From Phycisphaerales bacterium (GTDB lineage: Bacteria; Planctomycetota; Phycisphaerae; Phycisphaerales; UBA1924), in NCBI GenBank assembly GCA_020845755.1, contig JADLFE010000007.1, positions 62,001 to 126,000 of the forward strand: 64,000 nt of DNA, written 5' to 3'. Every line of letters starts with the position of its first letter. The stretch's first letter is position 1. A model generated the notes under the pieces. That model saw only the letters and a list, made by a program, of their open reading frames with translations. It was not told where the DNA came from and did not search any database. The translations under genes and the position numbers were made by a program. Of the stretch, positions 52,734-62,477 are shown in pieces.

Positions 52734-54068
52734 GTGCCCGTGACCGATCCAGCCCAGCCAACCACCACGCCGCCCGATCGCGCCGTCGTCCGATCGGCAC
52801 GATTGTCTCTGCTGGTGCTGCTGCTCATCAACCTCTTCAACTACATCGATCGCTACATCCTGGCCGCCGTCGAACCCCGCATCCGCGAAGCCTTCTTCGC
52901 CAAGGATGATCCCGACGCGGCCACCAAACTCGGCGTGCTCGGCTCCGCCTTCATGATCTCGTACATGGTCATCGCGCCCGTCTTCGGCTGGCTGGGCGAT
53001 CGCACACGCCGCTGGACCATCATCGGACTGGGCGCCATCGCCTGGAGCCTCGCCTCCGGCGCCTCGGGCCTCGCCACCACCTTCACCGCGCTCCTCATCA
53101 CCCGCGTCTTCGTCGGGGTCGGCGAAGCGGCCTATGGCCCGACCGCCCCCACCGTCATCGCCGACCTCTACCCCGTTGAACGCCGCGGCGCCGTGCTCGC
53201 CTGGTTCTACGCCGCCATCCCTGTCGGCACCGCCATCGGCTACAGCGTCGGCACCGTCGTCGCCGCCAAGACCAACACCTGGCAATGGCCCTTCTATTCC
53301 GTCGTCCCCTGGGGGATCGCGCTCGGCATCTGGGCCATGTTCCGCCCCGAGCCCGCGCGCGGCCTGTCGGATCGCGCCGACTCCAAGCGCACGATGTCTC
53401 TCGCCGACATCAAGATTCTCTTCAAGACTCCTTCCTACCTCTTCAACCTCGCGGGCATGACCGCCATGACCTTCGCGCTCGGCGGCATCTCGTTCTGGAT
53501 CCGCACCTACGTCAACGAATACCGCGGGCTCAACAACGAAGCCGCCACCGGCACCACCTTCGGCGCCATCGTCGTCGTCACCGGGCTCGCCGCCACCCTC
53601 TTCGGCGGCTGGCTCAGCGATCGCCTTCGCGCCCGCTTTAGAGGCTCGTACTTCCTCGTCTCCGCGATCGGCATGCTCATCGGCTTCCCGCTCTTCCTCT
53701 GCGTGCTCTACGTGCCGTTCCCCGCCGCCTGGGGCTTCCTCGCCGCCGCCGTCTTCTGCCTCTTCCTCAACACCGGCCCGAGCAACACCATCATCGCCAA
53801 CGTCACCCCCGCGCCCCTCCGCTCCACCGCCTACGCCGTCTCCATCTTCACCATCCACGCGCTCGGCGATGTCATCTCCCCCCCCATCATCGGGCGCATC
53901 TGCGACGCCACCCGCTCCGCCACACTCCCCCACGGCGATATGAACAAGGCCTTCCTCGTCATCTCGCTGGCGATGCTGGCCAGCGGCGTGTTCTGGGCTC
54001 TTGGCGCCAAGTTCCTCGCCCGCGACACCGCCCGTGCTTCGGGCCAATGCCAACCGCAGGACGCGTAG
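52734..54068 (+). CDS. MFS transporter, spinster-like
   Basis: The 444-residue protein has twelve membrane helices with 'NLFNYIDRYILAAVEP' after helix 1 and 'GWLGDRTRRW', the MFS loop-2 motif. 'YGPTAPTVIADLYPVERRGAVLAWFYAAIPVGTAIGY' and the overall pattern (key D-x-Y-P, R-G) resemble Spns sphingolipid-type transporters. It starts at GTG (52734). The preceding gene ends 33 bases upstream on the same strand. The substrate is unknown. Confidence 0.85.
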   Translation: MPVTDPAQPTTTPPDRAVVRSARLSLLVLLLINLFNYIDRYILAAVEPRIREAFFAKDDPDAATKLGVLGSAFMISYMVIAPVFGWLGDRTRRWTIIGLGAIAWSLASGASGLATTFTALLITRVFVGVGEAAYGPTAPTVIADLYPVERRGAVLAWFYAAIPVGTAIGYSVGTVVAAKTNTWQWPFYSVVPWGIALGIWAMFRPEPARGLSDRADSKRTMSLADIKILFKTPSYLFNLAGMTAMTFALGGISFWIRTYVNEYRGLNNEAATGTTFGAIVVVTGLAATLFGGWLSDRLRARFRGSYFLVSAIGMLIGFPLFLCVLYVPFPAAWGFLAAAVFCLFLNTGPSNTIIANVTPAPLRSTAYAVSIFTIHALGDVISPPIIGRICDATRSATLPHGDMNKAFLVISLAMLASGVFWALGAKFLARDTARASGQCQPQDA

Positions 54069-54140
54069 CCCAACCCGCCGCCTCCGCCCCGCGGCACGGG
54101 CGTTCCCGCCCTCTCGCCCCACGGCTACTACCCTTCGTCC

Positions 54141-55439
54141 ATGAGCCAGGCCAACACCGATCCCTCCATGCTCTCCGGCGCCAAGGCCCGCAAGCCACGC
54201 GTCAGCGAAGTCCCATCGCCCGAGGGCCGGTTCGGCCAGTTCGGCGGGTCCTATGTCCCTGAAACGCTCACCGCGGCACTGCGCCAACTCTCCGACGTCT
54301 ACGACCAGGCCGCGAGCGATCGCAAGTTCTGGGATGAACTGCAATCACTCTTCAAGACCTTCGTCGGGCGCCCCACGCCGCTTTACAAGGCCGCCCGACT
54401 CACCGACTACGCCCGCTCGATCTCGACGAAGGTCGGCGGCACCGGGCACTCCGCCACCATCTGGCTCAAGCGCGAAGACCTCGCACATACCGGTGCCCAC
54501 AAGATCAACAACACGCTCGGCCAGGGACTCCTCGCCAAGCGCATGGGCAAGCGACGCATCATCGCCGAGACCGGCGCGGGGCAGCACGGCGTCGCGTCCG
54601 CCACCGCCGCCGCCCACTTGGGCCTCACCTGCGAGGTCTACATGGGCGCCGAAGACGTCCGGCGTCAACGCCTCAACGTCATCCGCATGCGCATGCTTGG
54701 CGCCAAGGTCAACGAGGTCGACGCCGGTTCACGCACACTCAAGGACGCCACCAACGAGGCCATGCGCGATTGGATGGGCTCCGTCGACCACACCCACTAC
54801 ATCATCGGCTCGGTCGTCGGACCCCACCCCTTCCCGATGATCGTCCGCGATTTTCAGAGCGTCATCGGCAACGAGTGCAAGGCCCAGTGCCTCCGCCTCT
54901 TCGGCAAACTCCCCGATTGCATCATCGCCTGCGTCGGCGGCGGGAGCAACGCCGCCGGCATCTTCTATCCCTTCGTCGATGATGAATCCGTCAAACTCGT
55001 CGGCGTCGAAGCCGGCGGCCGCGGCACGGCGCCCGGCGCCCACGCCGCCCCGCTCTCCTATGGCTCGCCCGGCATCCTCCACGGCTCGCTCAGTTACGTC
55101 CTGCAAGACGCGTTCGGCCAAACGGCCGACGTCCACTCATGCTCCGCGGGCCTGGACTATCCCGGCGTGGGCCCCGAGCACTCGTACTGGAAGGACGCGG
55201 GGCGCGTCCAGTACCTCGCCTGCACCGACGATCAGGCCCTCGACGCCTTCGAACTGCTCGCCCGCACCGAGGGCATCATCCCCGCGCTCGAATCATCCCA
55301 CGCGATTTTCGAGGGTGTCGTCACCGCCGCCCGCATGAAAGAAGATCAGCATCTGGTCATCAACCTCTCGGGGCGCGGCGACAAGGATGTCGACGAGGCC
55401 GCCCGGTTGCTCGCCGAACGCCAGCAGAGGAAAACGTAA
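54141..55439 (+). CDS. trpB: Tryptophan synthase beta subunit
   Basis: The 432-residue protein has '[15 protein letters not shown]', '[16 protein letters not shown]' (PLP Lys-121), '[16 protein letters not shown]' and '[12 protein letters not shown]', the TrpB signatures. The beta subunit makes tryptophan from indole and serine, with indole passed from TrpA. trpA is not in the window, so the usual trpBA pair is split or this is a standalone beta subunit. Its N-terminus has about 25 extra polar residues. It is one of three consecutive plus-strand genes after the hydrolase. Confidence 0.95.
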   Translation: MSQANTDPSMLSGAKARKPRVSEVPSPEGRFGQFGGSYVPETLTAALRQLSDVYDQAASDRKFWDELQSLFKTFVGRPTPLYKAARLTDYARSISTKVGGTGHSATIWLKREDLAHTGAHKINNTLGQGLLAKRMGKRRIIAETGAGQHGVASATAAAHLGLTCEVYMGAEDVRRQRLNVIRMRMLGAKVNEVDAGSRTLKDATNEAMRDWMGSVDHTHYIIGSVVGPHPFPMIVRDFQSVIGNECKAQCLRLFGKLPDCIIACVGGGSNAAGIFYPFVDDESVKLVGVEAGGRGTAPGAHAAPLSYGSPGILHGSLSYVLQDAFGQTADVHSCSAGLDYPGVGPEHSYWKDAGRVQYLACTDDQALDAFELLARTEGIIPALESSHAIFEGVVTAARMKEDQHLVINLSGRGDKDVDEAARLLAERQQRKT

Positions 55440-55516
55440 GTTCACGCCTCACGCGCTGTAAATCGCGATCCGACGGCGCTCCGCGGTCGGTGCTCATCGA
55501 CTCGCTCAAGTACGCG

Positions 55517-56896
55517 TTACCGCCTGCGCCGTCCCAGCACCAGCCGCCGCGTCAGGCCGGAGAACGTCCGCCCGATCAAGTCGCCCGCACCGTGGAACGC
55601 CAGCACCGCGCGCAGCCGGCGCAGGCCGTGGTCTTCGCTGTCGATCGACAGAGCCCGCTTCACCCAATACCGCGCTCGCGTCAACCGGCCCGTCTTGAAG
55701 TACGCCACCGCCAGGTTGTGCATCGGCGCCAGCATCCGCGGCTCGAGTTTCAGCGCCGACAGCGCCGCCTCGATCCCGTCCGGCGAGCGATCCGCCTCAA
55801 AGCACGCGACCGACAGATCATGGAACGCGCCCGCGTCGGTGGCGTCGCGCTCCGTCAGCCGCCGGAAGACATCCACCGCGCGCGACGCCCAGCCCACCGA
55901 GAGCAGCGCCTGGCCCAGCGCCGACAGATCGACGTTCTCGAACATCTCGTTGTCGCGTGCCAGGAGCGACAACTCCTCATCCAGCAGCACCCGCGCCCGC
56001 TCCAGCGTCGAAGGATCTCGTTCACGCAGAAGGATGTGTGAAATCGCCGTCCGCGCCCGCGGCAGACTCGCGTCCAGGCGCAGCACGACCTCCAGATGCC
56101 GCAGCGCCCGGAGCGCATCGCCCGATTGATCCGCCAACTTGCCCAGCATCAGGTGCGCGCCGACGTGTTCGGGCTCGAGTTCCAGCACGCGCCCGGCCTT
56201 TTCCTGCGCCTCCGCCAGACGGTTCATCGACGCCAGAAGATCCGCAAGGTCCAGCAGCGTGTCGGTGTCTCCAGGGTTCTGACGCAGTTCGAGCAGGAAC
56301 AACTGACGCGCCCGCTCCGGCCTCCCCAGCGCCGCGTACGCCTCCGCCAGACGTGCCTGCATCCCCGGCAGTTCCGGATCGAGTTTCGACGCCTCGCGCA
56401 AACACCAGATCGCACGCTCATACTCGCGACGGTCCAGCAGCACGTCCGCCATCGCCGCGTACAGGTCAGGGTTCGAAGCGTCGACCTGCTGCGCCATGTA
56501 AAACGCGAGTTCGGCCTGCTCGTACTCCCCCAGCCTCGCGTACGCCTCGATCCGGTGGATCAGCGGCTCGCTCGACGCCGGCTCCAACTTCCCCGCCTGC
56601 TCAAACCATGGGAGCGCACTCCGCGGCTCGTTCAGGTGCATGTGCGACAGCCCCACCATGATCAGGGGCTGCGGGTCCGATGGCTCGAGTCGCGACGCCT
56701 CGCCGAACGCGTCCATCGCGTCACGATGCCGACCCGCCGCGTTCAGCGTGAGCCCGAGATTGAAGTGCCACTCCCCCTGATACGGATTCAATGCGATCGC
56801 GCACCGCAACTCCGAGACGGCATCGTCCCAACGCCCCGACTGGTAAAAGTCGTGGGCTCGTTCCACATGCTGTTCGGCATCGAACCAGTCGTTCAT
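55517..56896 (-). CDS. TPR-repeat protein
   Basis: The 459-residue protein starts at the ATG at 56896. It is built from about eleven tetratricopeptide repeats (e.g. 'AHDFYQSGRWDDAVSELRCAIALNPYQGEWHFNLGLTLNAAGRHRDAMDAFGEASRLEP', with the W-LG-Y-A-P TPR positions), no signal peptide, and a basic Arg-rich C-terminus. TPR arrays are scaffolds. It is divergent from the HEAT-repeat gene; the two starts are about 100 bases apart. Confidence 0.88.
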   Translation of the reverse strand: MNDWFDAEQHVERAHDFYQSGRWDDAVSELRCAIALNPYQGEWHFNLGLTLNAAGRHRDAMDAFGEASRLEPSDPQPLIMVGLSHMHLNEPRSALPWFEQAGKLEPASSEPLIHRIEAYARLGEYEQAELAFYMAQQVDASNPDLYAAMADVLLDRREYERAIWCLREASKLDPELPGMQARLAEAYAALGRPERARQLFLLELRQNPGDTDTLLDLADLLASMNRLAEAQEKAGRVLELEPEHVGAHLMLGKLADQSGDALRALRHLEVVLRLDASLPRARTAISHILLRERDPSTLERARVLLDEELSLLARDNEMFENVDLSALGQALLSVGWASRAVDVFRRLTERDATDAGAFHDLSVACFEADRSPDGIEAALSALKLEPRMLAPMHNLAVAYFKTGRLTRARYWVKRALSIDSEDHGLRRLRAVLAFHGAGDLIGRTFSGLTRRLVLGRRRR

Positions 56897-56997
56897 GGCT
56901 CTCTCGGGCCCCTGGCGACACGCGACGAACCGGACACTCCCCAAATCGTAGAGAACGTCAAGCCTCGCATCAACGACCGGCCGATACGATCGGACCC

Positions 56998-59070
56998 ATG
57001 GGAAATTGGCGAAACCCATTCCCAGGATCGACTTCCCGGACCATCCGGTCCGTGGCTGCCGATCGCGCGTCCCGCGCCCAGGCCTTCGCCCAGAGCGCCC
57101 TTCTTGCCACGCTGGCCGCGCTCGCGCCCCTGACAACTCCCTCGCCCGCGCTCGCCCAGCCGGGCGTGGTCGGGGTGGATCAATCGCGCGCCGAAGGAGT
57201 CGATTGGGACACGCTCAATTCGCCAAAGGCCGATCGCTCCGCCCGCGCCGCCGCCGCCGCCGCGCTCGTCGCTCGCGCGAGGTCAACGCAGCCCGGAGCA
57301 ACCTCGGTGCAGGAATTGCTCCGCACCGCACTCGAAGGCCGCTCATCCGATCCGCTCGCGGGCGACCTTATCGCGACGGCGCTCACAGGCGAAGCCGCCG
57401 GGCTTGGTCCGCTCTTCGAACCCCTCTGGCTCGGCGTGCAACGCGTCGCCGACGAGCGCACCCCTCCCTATTTCGCCGCGCTGTCTACCTATCGCACGCC
57501 CGCCAACGCCGCTCGTCTCCTCGACGCCGCCGCCGCCTCGCGTCTTCCCATTGTCGCCCGCGCGGCCTACGCCGCACTCGCCGATCTCAGCGGTCGCGAC
57601 GACCTGGGCGAATCCCGCACCGACTGGACCGCCTGGATCAACCGTGCCACCGCCATGTCCCCCGACGAATGGCAGCGTGAACTCGCCCGCGGCCTATCGG
57701 CGCGCGTCGCTCGCGACCGCCAGCGCACCAAAGCCCTCTCCGATCGCCTCTCCGACACCCTCCGCAAACTCCACCTCGCCACCTTGCCCAAAGACCGCTC
57801 CACGTTCCTCGCCTCGCTCCTGGCCGACCCCGAACCCTCCGTCCGCGATCTTGGCTTTGAACTCGTCTCCCGCGAACTCTCCGCGACCTCAACGCTCGGG
57901 CCCGAAGTCGGCTCGGCCGCGATCGCCCTCCTGGGCGATGACTCCGCCGTCGTCCGCGAGCGTGCCGCCCTTCTGGTCGCGCAACTCGATCCGCCCGGCG
58001 GACAGGACGCCATCCTCGCCTGCCTCGAGCGAGAAACATCCGCCCAGACCGCGACGGCGTTGCTCTCCGCATCGTCGCGCTGGCTCACGCCCGCCACCAT
58101 CGATCTCGCCCTGCGCTGGCTCGAGACCGGCACGTCCGCCGCCGGCGCCGCCGCCGAGACGCTCACTTCCGCCGACCGCATCGGCGCTCTCGCCGAATCC
58201 CAGCACCAGCGCGCCCTGGCCCGCCTCCGCAAGATCGAGGGAGCCGCCTTCCCGCCCGCGGCCTGCAAACTCATGGCCTCCATCGGCGACGACAGTGACC
58301 GCCGGCGCCTTGCGCAACTGCTGCAATCGGATCGTGCCGCGCAGCGTCTCGCCGCCGCCGAGGCCCTCGTCGTCTACCCCGAGTTTCTCGACGATTTGCT
58401 CAGCGCGGTCGCGCTCGACGGTCAACTCCTGCCGATGGCGACGCGCGGCATCATCCTCTCTCGCACCGACGCCGCCACCTTCGAACGCCTCCGCACGCTC
58501 ACCAACATCTCCGACCAGGAGAAGACCGAATCGCTCTCGAGCATCGGCGAGTTCCTCTCCTCCGCCGATCTGCTGTCTGTGCTCAAGGGCACACCCGCCA
58601 GCGACCCGCTCTTCGGTCGATTGCTGAAGAACTTCTCCGATCCCGATCGCATCATGACCGAGGCCGCCGCCGCCTCCACGCTCCCCTCGCTCGCCAAGGG
58701 CATCATGCTCCTGGCCGACTCGCACCTTGCGGGCGGGCGCGGCGATCAGGCCTTGCTGGCGCTCTCCGCCATGCCGAGCCTCCGCGAGGTCGTGGGCGCC
58801 AGCGCCTTTGACGCGGTGCAGGTCGCCGCCCTGGTCGCCATGGGCCGCCCCGACGACGCCGAAACCGCCGCGCCCGAGGCCGACGCATGGCTGGAAGCGA
58901 TGAAGGCCGCGCCGGGGCGTCCCTATGCCTCGTCGCTCCTCAACTACACCGAGATGCTCTTCGGCGGCCGCATGGACCAATCCCAGCAGCACGCCTTTGA
59001 CCAAGGCCGTGACGCGATCGCCAAGGTGCTCGAATCCTCGCCCGGCTCGGAATCCATGCCGGATCGGTGA
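56998..59070 (+). CDS. Exported HEAT-like repeat protein
   Basis: The 690-residue protein starts at the ATG at 56998 with a long N-region before a hydrophobic signal segment (about residues 30-50, ending ALAQP). The rest is alpha-helical with HEAT-like units ('VRDLGFELVSREL', 'VRERAALLVAQLDPPGG', 'LADSHLAGGRGDQALLALSAMP'). It is Ala/Leu-rich with no catalytic motif. The role is unknown; in this genome such repeats are common in exported proteins. It shares a divergent intergenic region with the TPR gene. Confidence 0.8.
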   Translation: MGNWRNPFPGSTSRTIRSVAADRASRAQAFAQSALLATLAALAPLTTPSPALAQPGVVGVDQSRAEGVDWDTLNSPKADRSARAAAAAALVARARSTQPGATSVQELLRTALEGRSSDPLAGDLIATALTGEAAGLGPLFEPLWLGVQRVADERTPPYFAALSTYRTPANAARLLDAAAASRLPIVARAAYAALADLSGRDDLGESRTDWTAWINRATAMSPDEWQRELARGLSARVARDRQRTKALSDRLSDTLRKLHLATLPKDRSTFLASLLADPEPSVRDLGFELVSRELSATSTLGPEVGSAAIALLGDDSAVVRERAALLVAQLDPPGGQDAILACLERETSAQTATALLSASSRWLTPATIDLALRWLETGTSAAGAAAETLTSADRIGALAESQHQRALARLRKIEGAAFPPAACKLMASIGDDSDRRRLAQLLQSDRAAQRLAAAEALVVYPEFLDDLLSAVALDGQLLPMATRGIILSRTDAATFERLRTLTNISDQEKTESLSSIGEFLSSADLLSVLKGTPASDPLFGRLLKNFSDPDRIMTEAAAASTLPSLAKGIMLLADSHLAGGRGDQALLALSAMPSLREVVGASAFDAVQVAALVAMGRPDDAETAAPEADAWLEAMKAAPGRPYASSLLNYTEMLFGGRMDQSQQHAFDQGRDAIAKVLESSPGSESMPDR

Positions 59071-59138
59071 CCGATCGCGCATCGCCCGAGGCGTGCGTGA
59101 ATCGCCAACCAAAGAATGAGGGACGAGATCAGCCGCGG

Positions 59139-59975
59139 TCAATGCCTGCGGCGTCTGGCAGCAACCAAACCGCCCAGACCAGCCAAAGCTAAAGATCCTG
59201 CGGATGGCACGTTCAAGGCGACATCTCCGGAAACACCAGTGCTAGTTGCAGATACAAGGCCAATTCGTCCTGTATAAGCGTTGGCTGTCGGAAGGAAATC
59301 AATACCCTCAATGCCGCCGCTCATGCCGTTTACGTTAAACGTTTGCCTGACATCCCAGCCCTGCATAGTACTACCTAGATCAACAAGGTAGACCAGAGCG
59401 CCACCTGCATCACCTGCAAGCATAAAATGATCGCCGCCAAACTGACCGATGTACTTAAACGCAGCAGACGCAATATTACCGGATAACGTCGCAATATCCT
59501 GATCCAAAGTATAATTTCGCAACACTCGATTGTTATCGCTACCGGAACTGGCAAGGCTAAACAATTGACCGCCGTTCTCAATCATCGCAAGAGCGTTGGC
59601 ATTATCGACACCTGAGGTTATGGATCCTGAAAAGCCGTAGCGCTGAATGTTTCCACCTGAGCCAATACCGTACAGATCAGAACCTACTGTTGCCATATCT
59701 GTCAATGTATTTGCCCAAACAAAGTTCTGTCCAGTAGGACCGTTGTACACAGTATCAGCTGTGAAGACTTCATTGCCAGCGCCACCAGTAACCCACTCCT
59801 TCGAGCCATTACCATCAATGTCGCGAAAAACGCCGGACTTCATATCGTAGACATCATAAAATGCATTTGATCCTACATTTATTACATCTGCCTTTAAAGG
59901 AGTCGATGCGATTGCAATTGTAAGTACAACTGCTGCTGGAAGAACATACGACTGGATGATCTGGCTGAATCGCAC
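59139..59975 (-). CDS. Exported PEP-CTERM-like protein, AT-richer than its neighbours
   Basis: The 278-residue protein is best started at the GTG at 59975: GGAGGTGA, a perfect anti-Shine-Dalgarno match, lies four bases upstream, and the product then opens with a signal peptide (RFSQIIQSYVLPAAVV, ending PLKAD). The body is beta-rich with 'DIDGNGSKEWVTGG' calcium-like loops. The C-terminus reads VPSAGSLALAGLGGL then RRRRH, a PEP-CTERM-type sorting signal processed by exosortase. GC content is visibly lower than in flanking genes (about half, versus about two thirds). An ATG at 59993 is also in frame. It is likely surface or matrix bound. Confidence 0.8.
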   Translation of the reverse strand: MRFSQIIQSYVLPAAVVLTIAIASTPLKADVINVGSNAFYDVYDMKSGVFRDIDGNGSKEWVTGGAGNEVFTADTVYNGPTGQNFVWANTLTDMATVGSDLYGIGSGGNIQRYGFSGSITSGVDNANALAMIENGGQLFSLASSGSDNNRVLRNYTLDQDIATLSGNIASAAFKYIGQFGGDHFMLAGDAGGALVYLVDLGSTMQGWDVRQTFNVNGMSGGIEGIDFLPTANAYTGRIGLVSATSTGVSGDVALNVPSAGSLALAGLGGLVAARRRRH

Positions 59976-60167
59976 GCCGTCACCTCCGCCCATGGCGGCT
60001 TGGCGGCGAGTCAATCCGGCGCGCGTTCGGAGGCGCCCTCCGATCACTGACCACGCGCGTTGGCGCTCTCGCCTCTCCCGCCAAGACCACAAAATTCTAC
60101 CGGAAACTCCGGAGTGATTCCACCCGAAATTACGGTATTCGCCCCGGTTATCAACCATCGCGATGTA

Positions 60168-61097
60168 TTACGGCGTCCTGGTCCGGAACTTGTCCAGCAC
60201 CACGCGCACCGCAGGGAATGTCGCCGGCGCTTCCGGGGTCTTGACGTTCGACGGCAACTGCTCGATTGCCCGCTCGGGGGAATCAAACCCGCCCGCCGCG
60301 TCCAGCGCCCGCTCAAACCAGCGATCCCACGCCTCGGGGAGTTTCTTCACAAGCCGCCCCGCCGGGATCATGGGCTCCTCGGCCGGCAGCCCCGTCAGCA
60401 GGCGATACGCGATCTGACCAACGCTGCGGAGTTCGTCGGCAGCCATCGCTCGTGCCGGAGCGTGCCCGGCGGCGATCCGGGAAGACAGGCCGTACAACTC
60501 GATCATCACCCGCCCGTGCTTGTCGACCAGTACGTCGTCGATCGCGATCGGGCCGTGGGCCGCTCCGCCGCTGGAGTGCGTGTGCGACAACGCACCCAAG
60601 AGGTGCAGCGTCGCCCGCTCGGCCTCGCTGGGCGACATCCGCCCGCCCTTGAGTTCAACCAGCGATCCCAGCGTCACCAGCCCAAGGTGGTTGCCCGTGA
60701 ACGGCGTTACCAAACACGCCCGTCCCTGCAGATCAAACGCAAACTCTTGAATTTCAAGGAGATGCGGATGCTTGTACGTGCTTTCCGAGGCTGCGGCCAG
60801 GAAGCGTGCCTGGGCTGCCCGGTCGAACCGCTTGGTCAGGCGGTAGACAGCATGGGCCGTGTGATTCAGTTCGTGGCGCGCGATCCAACGCTCGCCCAGC
60901 GGAGCATCCGCGAGGCGGCGGATCAGCCGATACGAGCCGAAGGTCGGAGTCTCTTGTTTGGAAGCGCCCAACGCGGGTGGTCCACAGAGGCCCCGGTCGA
61001 TCGGCCGAACGGCCGTGTGCTCGCCGGGTGAACCCAAAGCATATCCACCTTCTTCCCCTCCCGCCCGATTCCCGTCCCGGCCTCTCCAATCTCCCAC
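60168..61097 (-). CDS. Protein kinase-like protein lacking catalytic motifs (pseudokinase)
   Basis: The 309-residue protein has a low-complexity N-terminus and then a kinase-like fold from about residue 53: 'FGSYRLIRRLADAPLGERWIARH' (in place of the Gly loop), 'AHAVYRL' (VAIK without the Lys), 'HGPIAIDDVLVDKHG' (181-195, instead of HRDxKxxN) and ELYG (200-203, instead of DFG). Key Lys and Asp residues are therefore missing. Similar bacterial proteins are divergent Hanks-type kinases or scaffold pseudokinases. The start is a GTG with no clear ribosome site, so the true N-terminus may be shorter. It is divergent from hppD. Confidence 0.65.
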   Translation of the reverse strand: MGDWRGRDGNRAGGEEGGYALGSPGEHTAVRPIDRGLCGPPALGASKQETPTFGSYRLIRRLADAPLGERWIARHELNHTAHAVYRLTKRFDRAAQARFLAAASESTYKHPHLLEIQEFAFDLQGRACLVTPFTGNHLGLVTLGSLVELKGGRMSPSEAERATLHLLGALSHTHSSGGAAHGPIAIDDVLVDKHGRVMIELYGLSSRIAAGHAPARAMAADELRSVGQIAYRLLTGLPAEEPMIPAGRLVKKLPEAWDRWFERALDAAGGFDSPERAIEQLPSNVKTPEAPATFPAVRVVLDKFRTRTP

Positions 61098-61217
61098 ACA
61101 AAGACCCTACATCGCCACGCCGGGCGAAGCACCCATCCACGTCCGGGAACGTAGAATGTCGCAGCGGAGTCGCCCAGCGCGCGGGCGGCCGCCCGGACAT
61201 CCATCTCGGAGCAGGTC

Positions 61218-62477
61218 ATGACCACCCTCTCGCCCTCGACCGCCGTTAAAGTGAACCCCGGCACCGATCCCCTCCAACTCATCGACGTCGATCACGTTCG
61301 CTTCTATGTCGGCAACGCCAAGCAGGCCGCCTTCTTCTACGCCCACTGCTTCGGCTTCCAGATCGAGCAGGTCGCCGATCTCACCACCGGCACGCGCGAC
61401 GCCTCCCACTACCTCCTCACCCAGGGCAACATCCGCTTTGTCCTCACCAGCGCCCTCACCCCCGAACACCCGGCCGCGATGGAAGTCGCGATGTACGGCG
61501 ACGGCGTGAAGGACGTCGCATTCAACGTCTTCGACGCAGAGAAGGCCTACGAGCGCGCGATCAAGAACGGGGCCCAATCCGCGTACGAGCCGCGAACCAT
61601 CAAGGACGCCAATGGCAGCGTCACCACCGCCGCCATCCGCACCTTCGGACGCGCCATCCACACCTTTGTCAGCCGTACCGGCGCGTACGACCTCACCAAG
61701 GTCAAGCAGGGCGCGACCTTCGCCCCGCAGTTCCGCCGACTCGCCGAGGGATGCGCCCACGAGCCCGCACGCGGCTGCGCGCCCCAGTCCGGCGTCACCT
61801 CCGTCCTCTCCATCAACGAGCACAACAAGAAACACCCCTGCGGCCTCAAGTACGTCGACCACCTCGTCGGCAACGTCGAGATGGGCAAGATGAACTACTG
61901 GGTCGCCTTCTACGAGAACGTCCTCGAGTTCTCGATGTTCAAGCACTTCGACGACAAGGACATCTCCACCGAGTTCTCCGCCCTCATGTCCAAGGTCATG
62001 TCCAGCGGCAACAACCTCATCAAGATCCCCATCAACGAGCCCGCCGCCGGAAAGAAGAAGAGCCAGGTCCAGGAGTACCTCGACTGGCACTCCAACACGC
62101 CCGGCGTCCAGCATCTGGCCCTCCGCACCGACGACGAACTCGCGTCGATCGCCGCCCTCCGCTCGCGCGGCGTGGATTTCCTCACGCTCCCCGACGCCTA
62201 TTACGACAACGTGTGGAATCGCGTGAACACGATGCTCACCAGCCACGGGCACCAGGCCGTCAAGGAAGATCACGAGGCGATCCGCAAACTGGGCATCCTC
62301 GTGGACGCCGACGACGAAGGCTACCTGCTCCAACTCTTCACCAAGCCGCTCCAGGACCGCCCGACGCTGTTCTTTGAGATCATCTGCCGGCGCGGGAGCC
62401 AGTCCTTCGGCAAGGGCAACTTCAAGGCCCTCTTCGAGGCGCTCGAACTCGAGCAGGAGAGGCGGGGGAATCTGTGA
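61218..62477 (+). CDS. hppD: 4-hydroxyphenylpyruvate dioxygenase
   Basis: The 419-residue protein has the two-domain HPPD fold with the iron ligands His-215 (VDHLVGNV), His-299 (VQHLAL) and Glu-387 (FFEIICRRG). The C-terminal helix region 'SFGKGNFKALFEALE' covers the active site in the family. It converts 4-hydroxyphenylpyruvate to homogentisate in tyrosine breakdown; homogentisate also leads to tocopherol or pyomelanin. Length and motifs are closer to the eukaryote-like HPPD than to short bacterial forms. Its stop overlaps the next gene's GTG. Confidence 0.95.
   Translation: MTTLSPSTAVKVNPGTDPLQLIDVDHVRFYVGNAKQAAFFYAHCFGFQIEQVADLTTGTRDASHYLLTQGNIRFVLTSALTPEHPAAMEVAMYGDGVKDVAFNVFDAEKAYERAIKNGAQSAYEPRTIKDANGSVTTAAIRTFGRAIHTFVSRTGAYDLTKVKQGATFAPQFRRLAEGCAHEPARGCAPQSGVTSVLSINEHNKKHPCGLKYVDHLVGNVEMGKMNYWVAFYENVLEFSMFKHFDDKDISTEFSALMSKVMSSGNNLIKIPINEPAAGKKKSQVQEYLDWHSNTPGVQHLALRTDDELASIAALRSRGVDFLTLPDAYYDNVWNRVNTMLTSHGHQAVKEDHEAIRKLGILVDADDEGYLLQLFTKPLQDRPTLFFEIICRRGSQSFGKGNFKALFEALELEQERRGNL

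Noticed and set aside
52113-54344. 743-residue minus-strand frame over the hydrolase and MFS genes
   Set aside because: It is a Gly/Asp/Glu/Val-rich shadow opposite proteins with recognised motifs.
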